35,693 nucleotides of DNA. It comes from an uncultured Bacteroidales bacterium (GTDB lineage Bacteria > Bacteroidota > Bacteroidia > Bacteroidales > UBA932). Below the pieces are notes generated by a model. The model saw only the letters and a list, made by a program, of their open reading frames with translations. It was not told where the DNA came from and made no database searches. The stretch spans positions 1 through 35,693 of the forward strand of contig ONOQ01000035.1 in the NCBI GenBank assembly GCA_900319485.1. The letters run 5' to 3'. Of the stretch, positions 12,568 through 22,100 are shown in pieces. The stretch's first letter is position 1, and the number at the start of each line of letters is the position of its first letter. Position numbers and translations under genes: made by a program.

Positions 12568-13596
12568 ATGAAGAAAAAGACCATCATAGGGCTTGTCCTT
12601 CTTGTATTCTGCCTGCTTTGCCGGTTCTTCCGGGTAGTGGCGGACTTCTATGCCCAGCACCTCTATCCTGGCATCAGCACCGTTCTTTCCTGGATTGGAG
12701 CAAGGCTTCCTTTTTCCCTGGAAGAGATAGTGGTGCTGGCTTTTGTGGTTACCTTTGTGGATATTCTGGTTAAAGCCATCAAGCACAAGGAGGGATTCCC
12801 CCGCTGGCTAGGCAGGACGGCCGTTGTGGTTATGTGGCTCTACGTCTGGTTCTATATGGGCTGGGGAAACAATTACTACAGGACGGGCCTGTATGAGCGG
12901 AACGGTATCCGGAAGGTAAAGTTTGAGAAAGAGGCGTTCACAAGGTTCCTCACGGATTATACCGCGCAGCTCAACAGGGCGGCCAATGAAGCCGATGGAT
13001 TTGATCCCGAAATCCAGGAGTTCGAGATCCGGGCCTTCTATTCCGATTATGTCACTTCCTACGGATACGCTGCCCTGCATAAGTGGCAGCACATCAAGAA
13101 GCCTATCCTCAATCCTCTTTTTTCGGCCGTTGTAGTACATGGGTATATGGGCCCCTTCTTCTGCGAATCCCAGGTAAACCGCTCTCTGCTGGAGCACGAG
13201 TACCCTTATGTTGCCGCTCATGAGATGGGACATCTTGCCGGGATTACCAGTGAGGCGGAGGCAAGTTACTGGGGCTTTGAGTGCTGCAGGCGGTCCGGGA
13301 ACGCTTCTGTCCGTTACAGCGGTTACCTCTCAATCCTGTCTTATGTCCTATCCAATGCACGCTATCTTCTCACAGAAGAAGAATTCAAGCAGTTCACGGG
13401 CTCCATTTGTGATAAAGCAAAGACTGATTATACAGCCTCCCGTGAATACTGGAAGGGCAAGAAAGTCAAGTGGATAGAAAGCACCCAAAGGTGGTTCTTC
13501 AACCTTTTCCTCCGCTCAAACGGAGTCGCAGAAGGTGTGAAGGACTACTTTGGAGTGGTAGGCATGATAATGACTATGGACGCTCACAGTTTCTGA
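12568..13596 (+). CDS. DUF3810 family membrane protein with an HExxH-like motif
   Basis: A 342-residue protein found mainly in Bacteroidota; its function is not established. The first 100 residues contain about three hydrophobic spans (residues 4-25, around 48-63, and around 80-97). The soluble C-terminal part contains AAHEMGHLAGITSEAEASYWGF. The HExGH followed some residues later by a Glu-rich segment recalls zinc metallopeptidases, so a membrane-bound protease role is plausible but unproven. It is a single-gene unit, convergent with the gene at 13600 and leaving only 3 bases between their stop codons. The start was chosen at the ATG that follows the promoter and begins MKKKTI. Confidence 0.8.
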   Translation: MKKKTIIGLVLLVFCLLCRFFRVVADFYAQHLYPGISTVLSWIGARLPFSLEEIVVLAFVVTFVDILVKAIKHKEGFPRWLGRTAVVVMWLYVWFYMGWGNNYYRTGLYERNGIRKVKFEKEAFTRFLTDYTAQLNRAANEADGFDPEIQEFEIRAFYSDYVTSYGYAALHKWQHIKKPILNPLFSAVVVHGYMGPFFCESQVNRSLLEHEYPYVAAHEMGHLAGITSEAEASYWGFECCRRSGNASVRYSGYLSILSYVLSNARYLLTEEEFKQFTGSICDKAKTDYTASREYWKGKKVKWIESTQRWFFNLFLRSNGVAEGVKDYFGVVGMIMTMDAHSF

Positions 13597-13599
13597 CCG

Positions 13600-14441
13600 T
13601 TATTTCGGGGTCACTTTTGCAGCCCGGCTCTTGCTCACGAGGATCACACCGCTCACAATAGCGGCAGCGGCAACTACCTTCTGCCAGGTAATGACGTCCA
13701 GCCCGGTCCAGATGCTCACAATGGTGGCAATGACGGGTGAAAGGTAATTGTACATACTCACCAGCGTGGGGCGTATGAACCTCTGGCCGTAGGGTATGAG
13801 GTAATACGCAATCACCGTTGCAAAGACTATGAGATAACCAATCTCCCAGCGCACCTGGGAGGGAATTGCGGCGTAGTCTGTGGCAACAAGCCCTTTGGCC
13901 GATAAAGGAAGCGAGTAAAGAAGCGAAAACAGGAACGCCCACTTCATAAATGTCACAACGCTGTATTTGGAGATAACAGGCCTGAATATTCCAAGGTACA
14001 TAGAGAAAGTGAGGCTGTTAAGGAGCAGCATCACAAGGCCCAGAGGGGTTGTGGCCGATGCCCCTCCTCCGTGGACTGAATTGAAAATAAGGAACAGTAC
14101 TCCGGCAAGGCTTATGGCAACGCCCCCGGCCTTCTTCCCGGTGCGGAATCTATGGCCGTTGCCATTGTGATTCCAACAAGGAATGTGGTCTGGGTGGCAA
14201 ATAGCCCCAGGAACGACGCCAGGGCAATCTTCCACATATCACCTTTCTCAATCTTCTCCCTTGGCATAAACAGGGACATGATCCAGAATGCGGCCGATGC
14301 TCCGATGGCTCTCAGCGTGAAAAGCACAAACGGAGACACCGCTTCAGAGTTTGCGATATCCTTGCACAGCACCACATTCAGCCCGAATATGGTGTATGCC
14401 GCCGCAATGGACAGATGTCCTTTGAGTGAATCGGATGCCAT
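13600..14441 (-). pseudogene. EamA/DMT-family transporter gene broken by an internal out-of-frame deletion
   Basis: Drug/metabolite-type transporters have ten membrane spans in two EamA halves. Reading from 14441 the first half is normal (SLKGHLSIAAAYTIFG ... FLVGITMATAID), but the frame then runs into a stop near 14112. In another frame the second half continues from TGKKAGGVAISLAGVLF to the end at 13600. Comparison with the family shows about 25 residues missing between MATAID and TGKKAGG: the span that normally reads like SxxSTLxPVxTxxxAxxxLxEPI. The junction is near 14141-14144. The lesion removes one membrane span and shifts the frame, so no full transporter can be made, unless this is an assembly error. 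The ATG at 14441 is chosen because a promoter lies just upstream, inside a possible longer reading from 14516. Confidence 0.8.
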
Positions 14442-14449
14442 AACAAGTG

Positions 14450-14480
14450 CAAACTTACTCTTTTCCAAACACTTTTCCAA
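14450..14480 (-). promoter_or_regulatory. Promoter of the EamA transporter gene
   Basis: On the minus strand TTG (14478-14480), a 20-base spacer and TAAGTTTG (14450-14457) match the Bacteroidota consensus. It lies 8 bases upstream of the ATG at 14441. Confidence 0.55.
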
Positions 14481-14528
14481 CCTTTTTGCCTCCTGGCGTA
14501 TAAGTTCCTGGTTCATAGCACATTATAC

Positions 14529-14558
14529 AAAATCGGGTGCACCGTGAAGTGCACCCGA
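14529..14558 (-). terminator. Rho-independent terminator after the Hsp20 gene
   Basis: Perfect 10-base inverted repeat TCGGGTGCAC (14533-14542) and GTGCACCCGA (14549-14558) with a 6-base loop. On the minus strand it is followed by TTTT (14529-14532), 46 bases after the Hsp20 stop. Confidence 0.8.
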
Positions 14559-14604
14559 CTATGCGTATTTGGCTGATTGTAAGCGATTTACGCGCCAGAG
14601 GCGA

Positions 14605-15039
14605 TTATTTGATTGTAATCTGCTTGACGGCTTCGGCCTTCTGGATCTTCTCCTTCTTGGGGAGATGGACGTTCAGGACGCCTTTCTCCACCTTGGCCTC
14701 AATCTTTTCAGCATCTACATCGTCCGGCAGCAGAAGGGTCTGCTGGAATTTCTCATAGGAGAACTCGCGGCGGAGATATCGGCCATTCTTCTTGCCCTCC
14801 TTGTTCTCCGACTTCTTTTCCATCTCGATGTGGAGGTTGTTGTCTTCATCGACGTGGACCCTGAAGTCTTCCTTGTCTAAACCAGGAGCGGCCAGTTCAA
14901 CCTCATACTCCTTCTCGTTCTCAATTACATTGATGGCAGGGGCCGTGTAAGTGGGCCTTTCCATCCAGCTGTTGTCGAAAAAGTCATTGAAAATGTCCGG
15001 CAGCCAGTTGTCACTATTTCTTCTAATCATCGGTAACAT
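14605..15039 (-). CDS. Hsp20/alpha-crystallin family small heat-shock protein
   Basis: A 144-residue ATP-independent holdase that binds unfolding proteins. It has the short N-terminal arm with aromatic residues (NDFFDNSWM), the alpha-crystallin beta-sandwich starting at TAPAINVIENEKEYEVELAAPGL, and the conserved KVEKGVLNVHLPK near the end. The C terminus KQITIK contains the I-x-I anchor used for oligomer assembly. The gene stands alone between two terminators. The alternative ATG at 15030 (MIRRNSD) is also possible and is a common start in this family. Confidence 0.92.
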   Translation of the reverse strand: MLPMIRRNSDNWLPDIFNDFFDNSWMERPTYTAPAINVIENEKEYEVELAAPGLDKEDFRVHVDEDNNLHIEMEKKSENKEGKKNGRYLRREFSYEKFQQTLLLPDDVDAEKIEAKVEKGVLNVHLPKKEKIQKAEAVKQITIK

Positions 15040-15137
15040 AACTCAAAAACTTTAATCGTTCCGGTTTTGGGAGTGTCCCTATTTCCGGGGCTCTTTCTGA
15101 GGGCCGATTAAAGAAATAGCAAAGCCGGGACCACAGC

Positions 15138-15197
15138 AAAAAAGATGGACTTTTTGTCACCATAAGTGCCAGAAAGTCCATTTTGTGACAAAAAGTC
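15138..15197 (-). terminator. Terminator of the 18123-15211 operon, with two alternative stems
   Basis: On the minus strand GACTTTTTGTCAC (15185-15197) pairs perfectly with GTGACAAAAAGTC (15148-15160), and overlapping TGGACTTT (15173-15180) can pair instead with AAAGTCCA (15146-15153). Either stem is followed by TTTTTT (15138-15143). It lies 13 bases after the CpsB-like stop codon. The two stems cannot form together. Confidence 0.65.
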
Positions 15198-15210
15198 AAC
15201 GGCTGATTAC

Positions 15211-15861
15211 CTAAACGCGGAACCCGAAGGAGTCGAAGAAGCGGGCGTAGCCCTCATTGTGGAGGTCTGTGCCTTGGGTGTCGAAGAGATTATGGGCCGA
15301 TAAAGCCTGGGCCCGGGCGCTGACGGCTTCACCGTAGAGGCCTTCAAGGGAGCCGATATTCCTTTGGAACAGCGCCCCGGCTTCCTTGAAACTGCGGTAG
15401 CGGTCCATATCCAGATAGAGATACCGTTCAGGATGAGCCAGGACCGGCTGGTAGCCCATATCCAGCAGGCGTTTGATCTCATCTTCAGGGACAATGTCCC
15501 CAATGCGGCTGGCCTTGTGGATGGGGAGTTCTATGAGGATGTGGTTGCCCTCCCAGGGGAGGAGCCAGCCCTTTTCCAGGGTTTCCGGCCAGGTTTCCGG
15601 GATAAGCCGATACTCCATAGACGGAGTGAGTTCAAGCGGCACATCCTGCCTCACAAGTTCCTTCTGGAGGGCATCACAGGCGCGGATGACATCCTCCGGA
15701 ACATTAGGATACTTTCCAACCCGGTGAGATGTGCACACAGCCTTACGGAACCCCCACTTCACCTGATAACGGGCAAGGAGGACGGATTCCGCCATACACT
15801 TTGAGCCGTCGTCAAGAAGAGGCAGAATATGGCAATGGCAGTCTGTGCGCGTATCTATCAT
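15211..15861 (-). CDS. CpsB/CapC-type PHP-domain tyrosine phosphatase
   Basis: A 216-residue metal-dependent PHP phosphatase of the CpsB/YwqE family, whose members dephosphorylate BY-kinases and control exopolysaccharide synthesis. Metal-binding motifs: DCHCHILPLLDDGS (His9 and His11), SMEYR (matching the AEYR motif), AHPERY near residue 139 and GTDLHN near 198. The usual ILPGIDDG is ILPLLDDG here. No tyrosine kinase or polysaccharide gene is nearby, so its partner is probably elsewhere. It is the last gene of the operon, 8 bases after the GNAT gene. A similar role in turnover of other phospho-substrates cannot be excluded. Confidence 0.85.
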   Translation of the reverse strand: MIDTRTDCHCHILPLLDDGSKCMAESVLLARYQVKWGFRKAVCTSHRVGKYPNVPEDVIRACDALQKELVRQDVPLELTPSMEYRLIPETWPETLEKGWLLPWEGNHILIELPIHKASRIGDIVPEDEIKRLLDMGYQPVLAHPERYLYLDMDRYRSFKEAGALFQRNIGSLEGLYGEAVSARAQALSAHNLFDTQGTDLHNEGYARFFDSFGFRV

Positions 15862-15869
15862 TGAATGCG

Positions 15870-16379
15870 TCAGGCCAGTTTGTAAATCTCCGAGATATGC
15901 GTGAAGCCGCGCTTTTCAAAGAAGCGGTGGGCGGCGTGGTTGTTCTTGCCGGATTCAAGGTAGATGCCGCTTACCCCGCGCCCGCGAAGCCAGCCGATGG
16001 CAGTCTGGAGCAGAGCGTCTCCTGCACCGTGGCCGCGATAGTCCTCTTTCACAAGGACATCGCAAACCATCCCGAAGGGTGAGTCTCCGTCCGTCTCTAT
16101 ATCGGCCACTACAAAACCAACTATATTTCCCTCTTCAGAGACCGCCTTCCATACCTTTGCTAACGCATCATTCTCAATATGTTCCAGAATGTAGGGCATC
16201 CATTTCTCACGGCCGTCGGGGGCGGTTTGCGCTACCAGAACGCCGTCACGGATGACAACTTCACCGACGCCCATCTGCATCTCTCCGTGGGAGATGTATT
16301 CAGGGTGTGCGGCCAGGTGGCCGAAGAAAAGGTCGGCAAGCGCCGGAGCGTCTTGCACAGTGGCAAATTCAATCTTCAT
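15870..16379 (-). CDS. GNAT-family N-acetyltransferase
   Basis: A 169-residue acetyl-CoA-dependent acetyltransferase. The acetyl-CoA binding loop is visible as DVLVKEDYRGHGAGDALL (about 108-125), followed by the typical GISGIYLESG-like strand and NHAAHRFFEKRGF, the C-terminal motif in which the alkyl side of the substrate is bound. The substrate cannot be told. Its start overlaps the end of the 584-residue protein gene by 11 bases, so the two are translationally coupled. It is followed at 8 bases by the CpsB-like gene. Confidence 0.88.
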   Translation of the reverse strand: MKIEFATVQDAPALADLFFGHLAAHPEYISHGEMQMGVGEVVIRDGVLVAQTAPDGREKWMPYILEHIENDALAKVWKAVSEEGNIVGFVVADIETDGDSPFGMVCDVLVKEDYRGHGAGDALLQTAIGWLRGRGVSGIYLESGKNNHAAHRFFEKRGFTHISEIYKLA

Positions 16380-18123
16380 AGTTTATAAGTGATTTAATGC
16401 GTTCCCATATGCTTCTGGCAGAATTGGTCAGGACCAGAAGCAGGGCAAATATGGTGACGCAGGCTATTACTGCCAGCACGACGGCCGACAGGCGGCTACT
16501 CTCGAAGCCGAAGTAGGTGAGGAAGGGCATTTCGTCCTCCTGGAAGAAAAGTTCGAAGGTGGAGGCCACGGAAATGATGGCCAGGATTATGTTCAGGAGG
16601 AATTCGCTGCGCATAGACTTGAAGTCTGACAGGTTATGGAGACTGTTGTCCACATTTTCCATCAGGCTTTCAAGGCGCTCGTAGTCCTCGTTAAGGCCAA
16701 GGCGGGCGGTTGTTCGGTCGAACATAACCTTATGGGAGGGATACTTTGAGTATTTCACCACGTCCAGTTGGGTGACCATCCTTGTAAGGCGCATGGACAG
16801 GGCCGCATTTTCACCGATGAGGTCCTGCGAGGACTTTTTCTCCGCGTTGAGGGTGGAGAGGACCACCGTGTCAGTAGCAAGGCCGATTACATACTTCTTT
16901 GCCAGGATCATCTGCAGGATAAGGAGGTATTCAGGCCAGGAAACGTGGTAGTGGGCGCGCTCCTTGAGGTGCTCAACCCAGTTAACGCCTTCCTCACCGG
17001 CCCCGCGCCTGCCATATGTGCCGATAACTACGCAGAGGCTGCTGCCGGCCAGCACAAGGTCGTCCGTATCTATCGCTATGTTTTCCCCGCATACTTCGTC
17101 GTAGGCCGCAGGGTCACGGTAAGGCCACTCCTCCGGATACAGGGACAGAAGGCCGATGAGTTCATCCTTGTGCTCTTCCCGGATATGGTCTATGATCTGA
17201 GCCTCCGTGAGGCGTTCCGGGCGGTCCGTTGCAAAGAGGTCCGTGCCGTCCGGTTCAATGTGCTGGATGTTTTCCCACACGTCCACCATAGCGTAATGAA
17301 GGTCATTGTCTACGGTGAAAGGCATCTTGCTCCAGCGGCGGGTGTTCCTGCGGCGCTCTTCAAAAGGAGTGTCCTCCTTGAACTGTGAGCAGTGCCGATA
17401 GATGAAATTCTTGTACCGCAGCGCAACGCCGTCAAAACTGCGCCCCGTGCCAAGGTTTGGAATGGACTCAGGTGTATCCAGGGGATTGCCATCGGCATCC
17501 AGCCATATTGCGTCTACGGCAAAGTGGGTCTGGTAGTCTATGCTGGTTTTGTCTCCGCCCTCTTCCTGGGACCAGAATTCCGCGCTGAGCCAGTTGCTGA
17601 GGAAGGCGATGATGTGGTCCGTTGTGACCGGACGGGAAAGAGTGCACGCGTGGCCGTCGAAGAGGAAACGGTAGGTGATGCTCACGGTATGGCCGAAGAA
17701 CAGGTTCATCTCCACGTTGCAGTGTCCCTTGAGGGTGGCCTCGTAGATGGCTTCATCCTCTGCGGGGACTATGGGCATAGTGAAGTCAAAACCCCTCAGG
17801 CTGTATCGGCGCACATTTCCCTTCATAGGGATGCGGCGCTTTTTCCCAAAGAGGCATTTTTTTGCCGATGCAGGCGCCTCCAGCGGACTTTTGTCCGGCA
17901 GCACGAATATCTGGTTCTCTATGTCACGCTCCACCCAGGCGATGGGAACCTTCAGGGCATCGGCCTTTTCTACGGACACGCCGCGGGCCTCGTCAAAATC
18001 CTTGTACTCCTTGTCCATCTGGGCAAGGGCCTCTTCCGGAAGGATGAACTCCTTGGTGTGGTGCACGGAGAAAGTCTGTATAAAAACCACGGAAAACCCC
18101 GGGTAGGTGAGCATCTGTGACAT
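16369..18123 (-). CDS. 584-residue membrane protein of unknown function, C-terminal topology like CorA
   Basis: I do not recognise the long N-terminal region (about 1-490), which is soluble, acidic and rich in aromatic residues, with a Lys/Arg-rich patch near 91-104. The C-terminal part has a helical stretch (RLESLMENVDNSLHNLSDF) followed by two membrane spans (LLNIILAIISVASTFELFF and VVLAVIACVTIFALLLVL) with a short loop between. This resembles the end of CorA-type transporters, but the GMN loop motif is absent. The gene faces the zinc-ribbon/kinase operon across a 129-base gap with two promoters back to back, so it may belong to the same pathway, as a channel or sensor. It leads an operon with the GNAT and CpsB-like genes. 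Confidence 0.7.
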   Translation of the reverse strand: MSQMLTYPGFSVVFIQTFSVHHTKEFILPEEALAQMDKEYKDFDEARGVSVEKADALKVPIAWVERDIENQIFVLPDKSPLEAPASAKKCLFGKKRRIPMKGNVRRYSLRGFDFTMPIVPAEDEAIYEATLKGHCNVEMNLFFGHTVSITYRFLFDGHACTLSRPVTTDHIIAFLSNWLSAEFWSQEEGGDKTSIDYQTHFAVDAIWLDADGNPLDTPESIPNLGTGRSFDGVALRYKNFIYRHCSQFKEDTPFEERRRNTRRWSKMPFTVDNDLHYAMVDVWENIQHIEPDGTDLFATDRPERLTEAQIIDHIREEHKDELIGLLSLYPEEWPYRDPAAYDEVCGENIAIDTDDLVLAGSSLCVVIGTYGRRGAGEEGVNWVEHLKERAHYHVSWPEYLLILQMILAKKYVIGLATDTVVLSTLNAEKKSSQDLIGENAALSMRLTRMVTQLDVVKYSKYPSHKVMFDRTTARLGLNEDYERLESLMENVDNSLHNLSDFKSMRSEFLLNIILAIISVASTFELFFQEDEMPFLTYFGFESSRLSAVVLAVIACVTIFALLLVLTNSARSIWERIKSLINYED

Positions 18124-18146
18124 ACTGTGTAGTGTTATTGTTTGCT

Positions 18147-18154
18147 CAAATATA
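18147..18154 (-). promoter_or_regulatory. -7 element of the divergent promoter for the 584-residue protein gene
   Basis: On the minus strand TATATTTG matches TAnnTTTG and lies 23 bases upstream of the ATG at 18123. The -33 side is weak. It faces the promoter at 18182-18211 with 27 bases between the two elements. Confidence 0.55.
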
Positions 18155-18181
18155 GTGATTATTTTTCTATCCCGGAAACAT

Positions 18182-18211
18182 TTGTTTATTTGAATGAAAA
18201 CGTTATATTTG
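18182..18211 (+). promoter_or_regulatory. Promoter of the zinc-ribbon/kinase/AAA+ operon
   Basis: TTG (18182-18184, within TTTG), a 19-base spacer and TATATTTG (18204-18211) form a near-consensus Bacteroidota promoter 41 bases upstream of the ATG at 18253. No other promoter is obvious before the next five genes. Confidence 0.72.
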
Positions 18212-18252
18212 TGAAAGTTAAGACCCTATAGCACTTTAACCAAGCCTCCTAT

Positions 18253-19158
18253 ATGACAGCAGCAAGAGCAAGGGAGCAGGAAAGGACTGCCTCCAGGCAG
18301 CAGGAAAAGCCGCAGATCCGGGAAAAAGACGCTTCCGGAAAGTGCCCCCATTGCGGCGCGGCGCTGGACCGCCCGGACTACGAGATCTGCCCGGTTTGCG
18401 GCGGTAAACTGGTGGATTACTGCACCTTCTGCGGCGCCCCTATGCACCCGGATGACGTAGACTGTCCTGAATGCGGTATGCCTTCTGACGGCGTGGAATG
18501 CCCAGCCTGCCATATCCGCAATTTCCGTCCCTTCTGCCGCCAGTGCGGCCAGCCGCTTTCCAAGGCGGCCCGCAGGGCTGTGGAAAAGGCAAAGGAGGAC
18601 CCCAAGGTCCTTGAAACCGCAAGGCTCCTTGTAAAGATAGCCCAGTTGGAGGCGGAACTTGAAACCTCCGGCTCCCCAGAAGACGGCACCCCCGAAGAAC
18701 CCACTGAGGCGGAACTCCGCCTCAAGGCCCTTATGGCCAAGGTGGGCTTTACTGCGGCGGAAAAGCCCAAGGTGACAAGCCGTAAGATTGGCCGCACCCG
18801 TGAAGAGATTATGGCCGAATACGAGAAAGCCATAGAAGATGCCAACAAGGTGATGGAAGAAATGCTTCCGCCGGCAGGTATGACCCCTCAGGAGCAGCGC
18901 AATTACTACACTGCCCGCAAGGTTGCCATGATGGAAGTGATGGAAGAGCGCTGGTGGGGGATTAAGGTGACGGAAACCATGGGCTGGGTGTGCAACGAAT
19001 GCCACGTCCTTCACAACAACCCCTCAGAGTGCTGCGTTGCTCAGTTTGGAGGCCACTGGGTCACCTGTGACTCAATGCAGGTGGTGGAAGAAGGCACGGC
19101 GGGCGCGGAACTCTGCATCACAAAAGTGGAGAAGAAAGTTTATAAAAGACAACAGTAG
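18253..19158 (+). CDS. Multi-zinc-ribbon protein
   Basis: A 301-residue protein. The N-terminal part has six CxxC knuckles at residues 31-34, 46-49, 57-60, 71-74, 83-86 and 95-98, enough for three zinc ribbons of the double-zinc-ribbon type. A charged helical segment (about 105-235) follows, rich in Lys and Glu. A further cysteine cluster lies near the C terminus (CNEC at 247-250, CC at 260-261, Cys272) and probably binds another metal. There is no signal peptide or membrane span, so it is cytoplasmic. Zinc ribbons of this kind usually mediate protein contacts; the AAA+ and FHA proteins of the same operon also begin with zinc ribbons, so it may be a hub of the complex. It is the first gene of the operon, and the kinase starts 6 bases after it. 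Confidence 0.8.
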   Translation: MTAARAREQERTASRQQEKPQIREKDASGKCPHCGAALDRPDYEICPVCGGKLVDYCTFCGAPMHPDDVDCPECGMPSDGVECPACHIRNFRPFCRQCGQPLSKAARRAVEKAKEDPKVLETARLLVKIAQLEAELETSGSPEDGTPEEPTEAELRLKALMAKVGFTAAEKPKVTSRKIGRTREEIMAEYEKAIEDANKVMEEMLPPAGMTPQEQRNYYTARKVAMMEVMEERWWGIKVTETMGWVCNECHVLHNNPSECCVAQFGGHWVTCDSMQVVEEGTAGAELCITKVEKKVYKRQQ

Positions 19159-19164
19159 TTTTTT

Positions 19165-22100
19165 ATGGCCGATTTAAACGACCTCCTGAAAGACGCACAT
19201 AAAACTGCGGCGGATCCTCAGAAGACAGCTGCGGCTCCCCAGAAGACAGCCACCGACGTCCAGAAGACGGCTGCCATAGAGAAAACGGCCGCCATCGAGA
19301 AGACTGCGGCAGCGCTGGCTCCGGAGGGCGGCACTCCTGTCCAGGGCAGCCCAAAACAGTATGAGCCAGGCGAAACCCTCCAGATAGGGCAGCATTCCCT
19401 CACCGTAAAGAAGGTTATCGGCACTGGCTCCGAGGGAGTCCTTTACCTTGTTACGGACGGCAGGCGGGATTATGCTCTCAAACTTTGCAATCCCGGTTTC
19501 AGGACCAATATGGCCCTTATGCCCGCCATAAAGGGCCTTCCAAAGGGCTATGTGGTGGATATTGTGGATTACGGGGAGGATTATGAACTGATGGCCTATT
19601 ACCCCGAGGGAAGCGTAGCCAGGGCAGGTCTCAAAGGCAACGCTGAATGGATCCTTGCCATAGCCATCAACACCGCCATGGCCCTTGACAAGTTGCATGC
19701 GGCGGGCGTCCTTCACAAGGACGTAAAACCGGCCAATATCCTCATCAGGGACCGGGAGAAAATGTCCACCGTCCTCTGTGACTTCGGTATTTCAGACCAA
19801 TTGGGCAAGGACGGGAAAAGCGCCACCCAGCAACTCCGTACCCCCATCTATGCCGCCCCTGAGGTGTACACGGATACCGTCACAATTTCAGACAAAACCT
19901 ACATCGAACTCACTCCCAAGGCCGATTTCTACTCTCTTGGCATGACCATCCTCTCCCTCTGGATGGGGGAGGGCGCGTTCCTGGCGGAGAAGCAACTGGC
20001 CATCGACAAAGTGAAGGGCCGCATAGCCATTCCCGCCGATATGCCGGATCCCCTTGCCCGTATCTGCCGCGGCCTTCTAATCAGGGACCCTGCCAAGCGC
20101 TGGGCCTGGGAAGAGATAGAAAAGACCCTGGACGGGAAGGATGTCCCGGTGGATGAAGATGAGATAATAGAGGACCTTGGCATCACCTACAACGCTTCCA
20201 AGCGCCTTACGGCCGATACTCCGGAAGAACTCTCCCAGTGTATGGCCGATGACATAGACCTTGCAAAGAAATACCTCTACCGCGGCCAGATAGAAAAGTG
20301 GCTGGCTCCCTATCCTGAACTTATGATGGAGATCCATGACATAGTGGAAAACCGCTATCCTCTGGACAAGGAGAAGGGTGTCTTTGCCGCAATGTTCCTC
20401 CTGAATCCCGTCTCTACGCTTCCTTTCAGCGGAACGGTAAGGGGAACCGGGGAACGCCTGGAGAGGGATGTCCGTACGCTTAAGGACGTGAGCAATTTCT
20501 GTAACGACGCCTTCCCTGATAAGGATACGGCCCATATGATAGCGTCGTGGTTTTTTGAGGAATGGGCACACGTGAGAAATAAGGAACTGAGACTCCCCGT
20601 AAGCACATCTGACGGGGACGACAACGATTACGCAACTGCCTGCCTGAGGGTGCAGACTATAGATCCGCTGAGTGACATTACGCTCCTCAATGACCCGTCC
20701 AACCCTTACTACGCTATGACGGGCCCTGCTATCGGCAGGATCCTCAATATGGCCTATACCCTGATGTACAATTATACGGATAGCGGTCCCAATAGAAAAG
20801 TCCATCCTTACGAGGCCTATATTCCCCACGAGTTGGAGATGCTCTTCTATATGGATTTCATGGATCCGGATGCGTATCATTATATGACCAGTTTCTTTGA
20901 CACAAAAGGAGACCGGTTCACTAAGCAAAAGCAGTGGCTGCTATATTGTACTGACAGAACCAGCCGCGATTTTCTGAATAAGTGCCAGCCTCGCAATGAC
21001 ACCGCCTATTATGCGGAGGTCTCCGCCATGAAAACTATTAAAGGCTTCGGATTCACGCCTTTTTATGAATTTGAGAAAAGCGGAGACAGGGCAACTACCC
21101 TTTCTGAGGTTTTTTCCCACGGCTCCAGGGAACTTAGGGATGAATATGAAAACGGAGGTCTCCAGGGCTTTCTGGCTGTCCATCACCACGAGAACCCGGA
21201 TGCCGACCTATCGGCCCAGTTTGCCTATGAAAAACTGCTGAGGGACTATCTGGAGGACCTTCGGAGGATAGACGACGATATTATCTACGTGCAGCGCTTC
21301 GATGAGGCCAGGAAGGAGGCTTCCCGCGTCCTGGCGGAGGGTAAGGGCCGCATCCGGGGCCTTGCCGCAAGGAGCGTCATCCAGTATGTTGGCACCATAG
21401 CCCTGGCGGTCATTCCGGCGCTCCTTCTTCTCACTATGCTGGTCTTCTCCATCATAGAGAATCCCGTCCTGGATACGTCTGGGCTGAGACTTGAGGGCTT
21501 CCTCTGGACTATCGGCCTTATCCTTGGAGGCGTAGTATTCTTTACCTCCGATTCTTCCGATGTAGGATGCCTGCCTTCCCTCATTGCGGGAGGCATCCTG
21601 GCCGCCATTATCTGGGCCCTTGTCAGGTTCCTGGGCGGTTTTATCCTGTATATGTTTGCGGCCATTGTGCTGGCGGCGCTCATCTATTTCAGCATCAAAA
21701 CCATCTTTAATCCCAGCCCTTATGCCCGTCAGGCCAGAAAGTTCACAAAGCCGGGTTTTGACGAGCAGGTGCTTGAACCGCTCTACTACGCTTTCAGTGA
21801 CGATACAACCTTCGATTCTTCGCTCAACGGCGCATTTGATGATGATCAGATAGCGAATTGGAGGTACGACATAAAGCGCCGCCGCCGCTTTGTGCTCATT
21901 TTCATCGCCGTGGTGTGGGTGCTCTTCGGCTTCAGCCTGCTGGTTCCAAAGAGTGAGCGTTTCGGGCGCCTTTCAAGGCCCATCATTGAGAGATTTGAGA
22001 AGGCGGCTCATGAGGAAGTCCCCAAACTTCTTGACGTGGAAAGCCTTGAACCCGGCGCCAAGGGGGAGGAAGTGATGGCGATGCAGCGGTTCCTCAAGGA

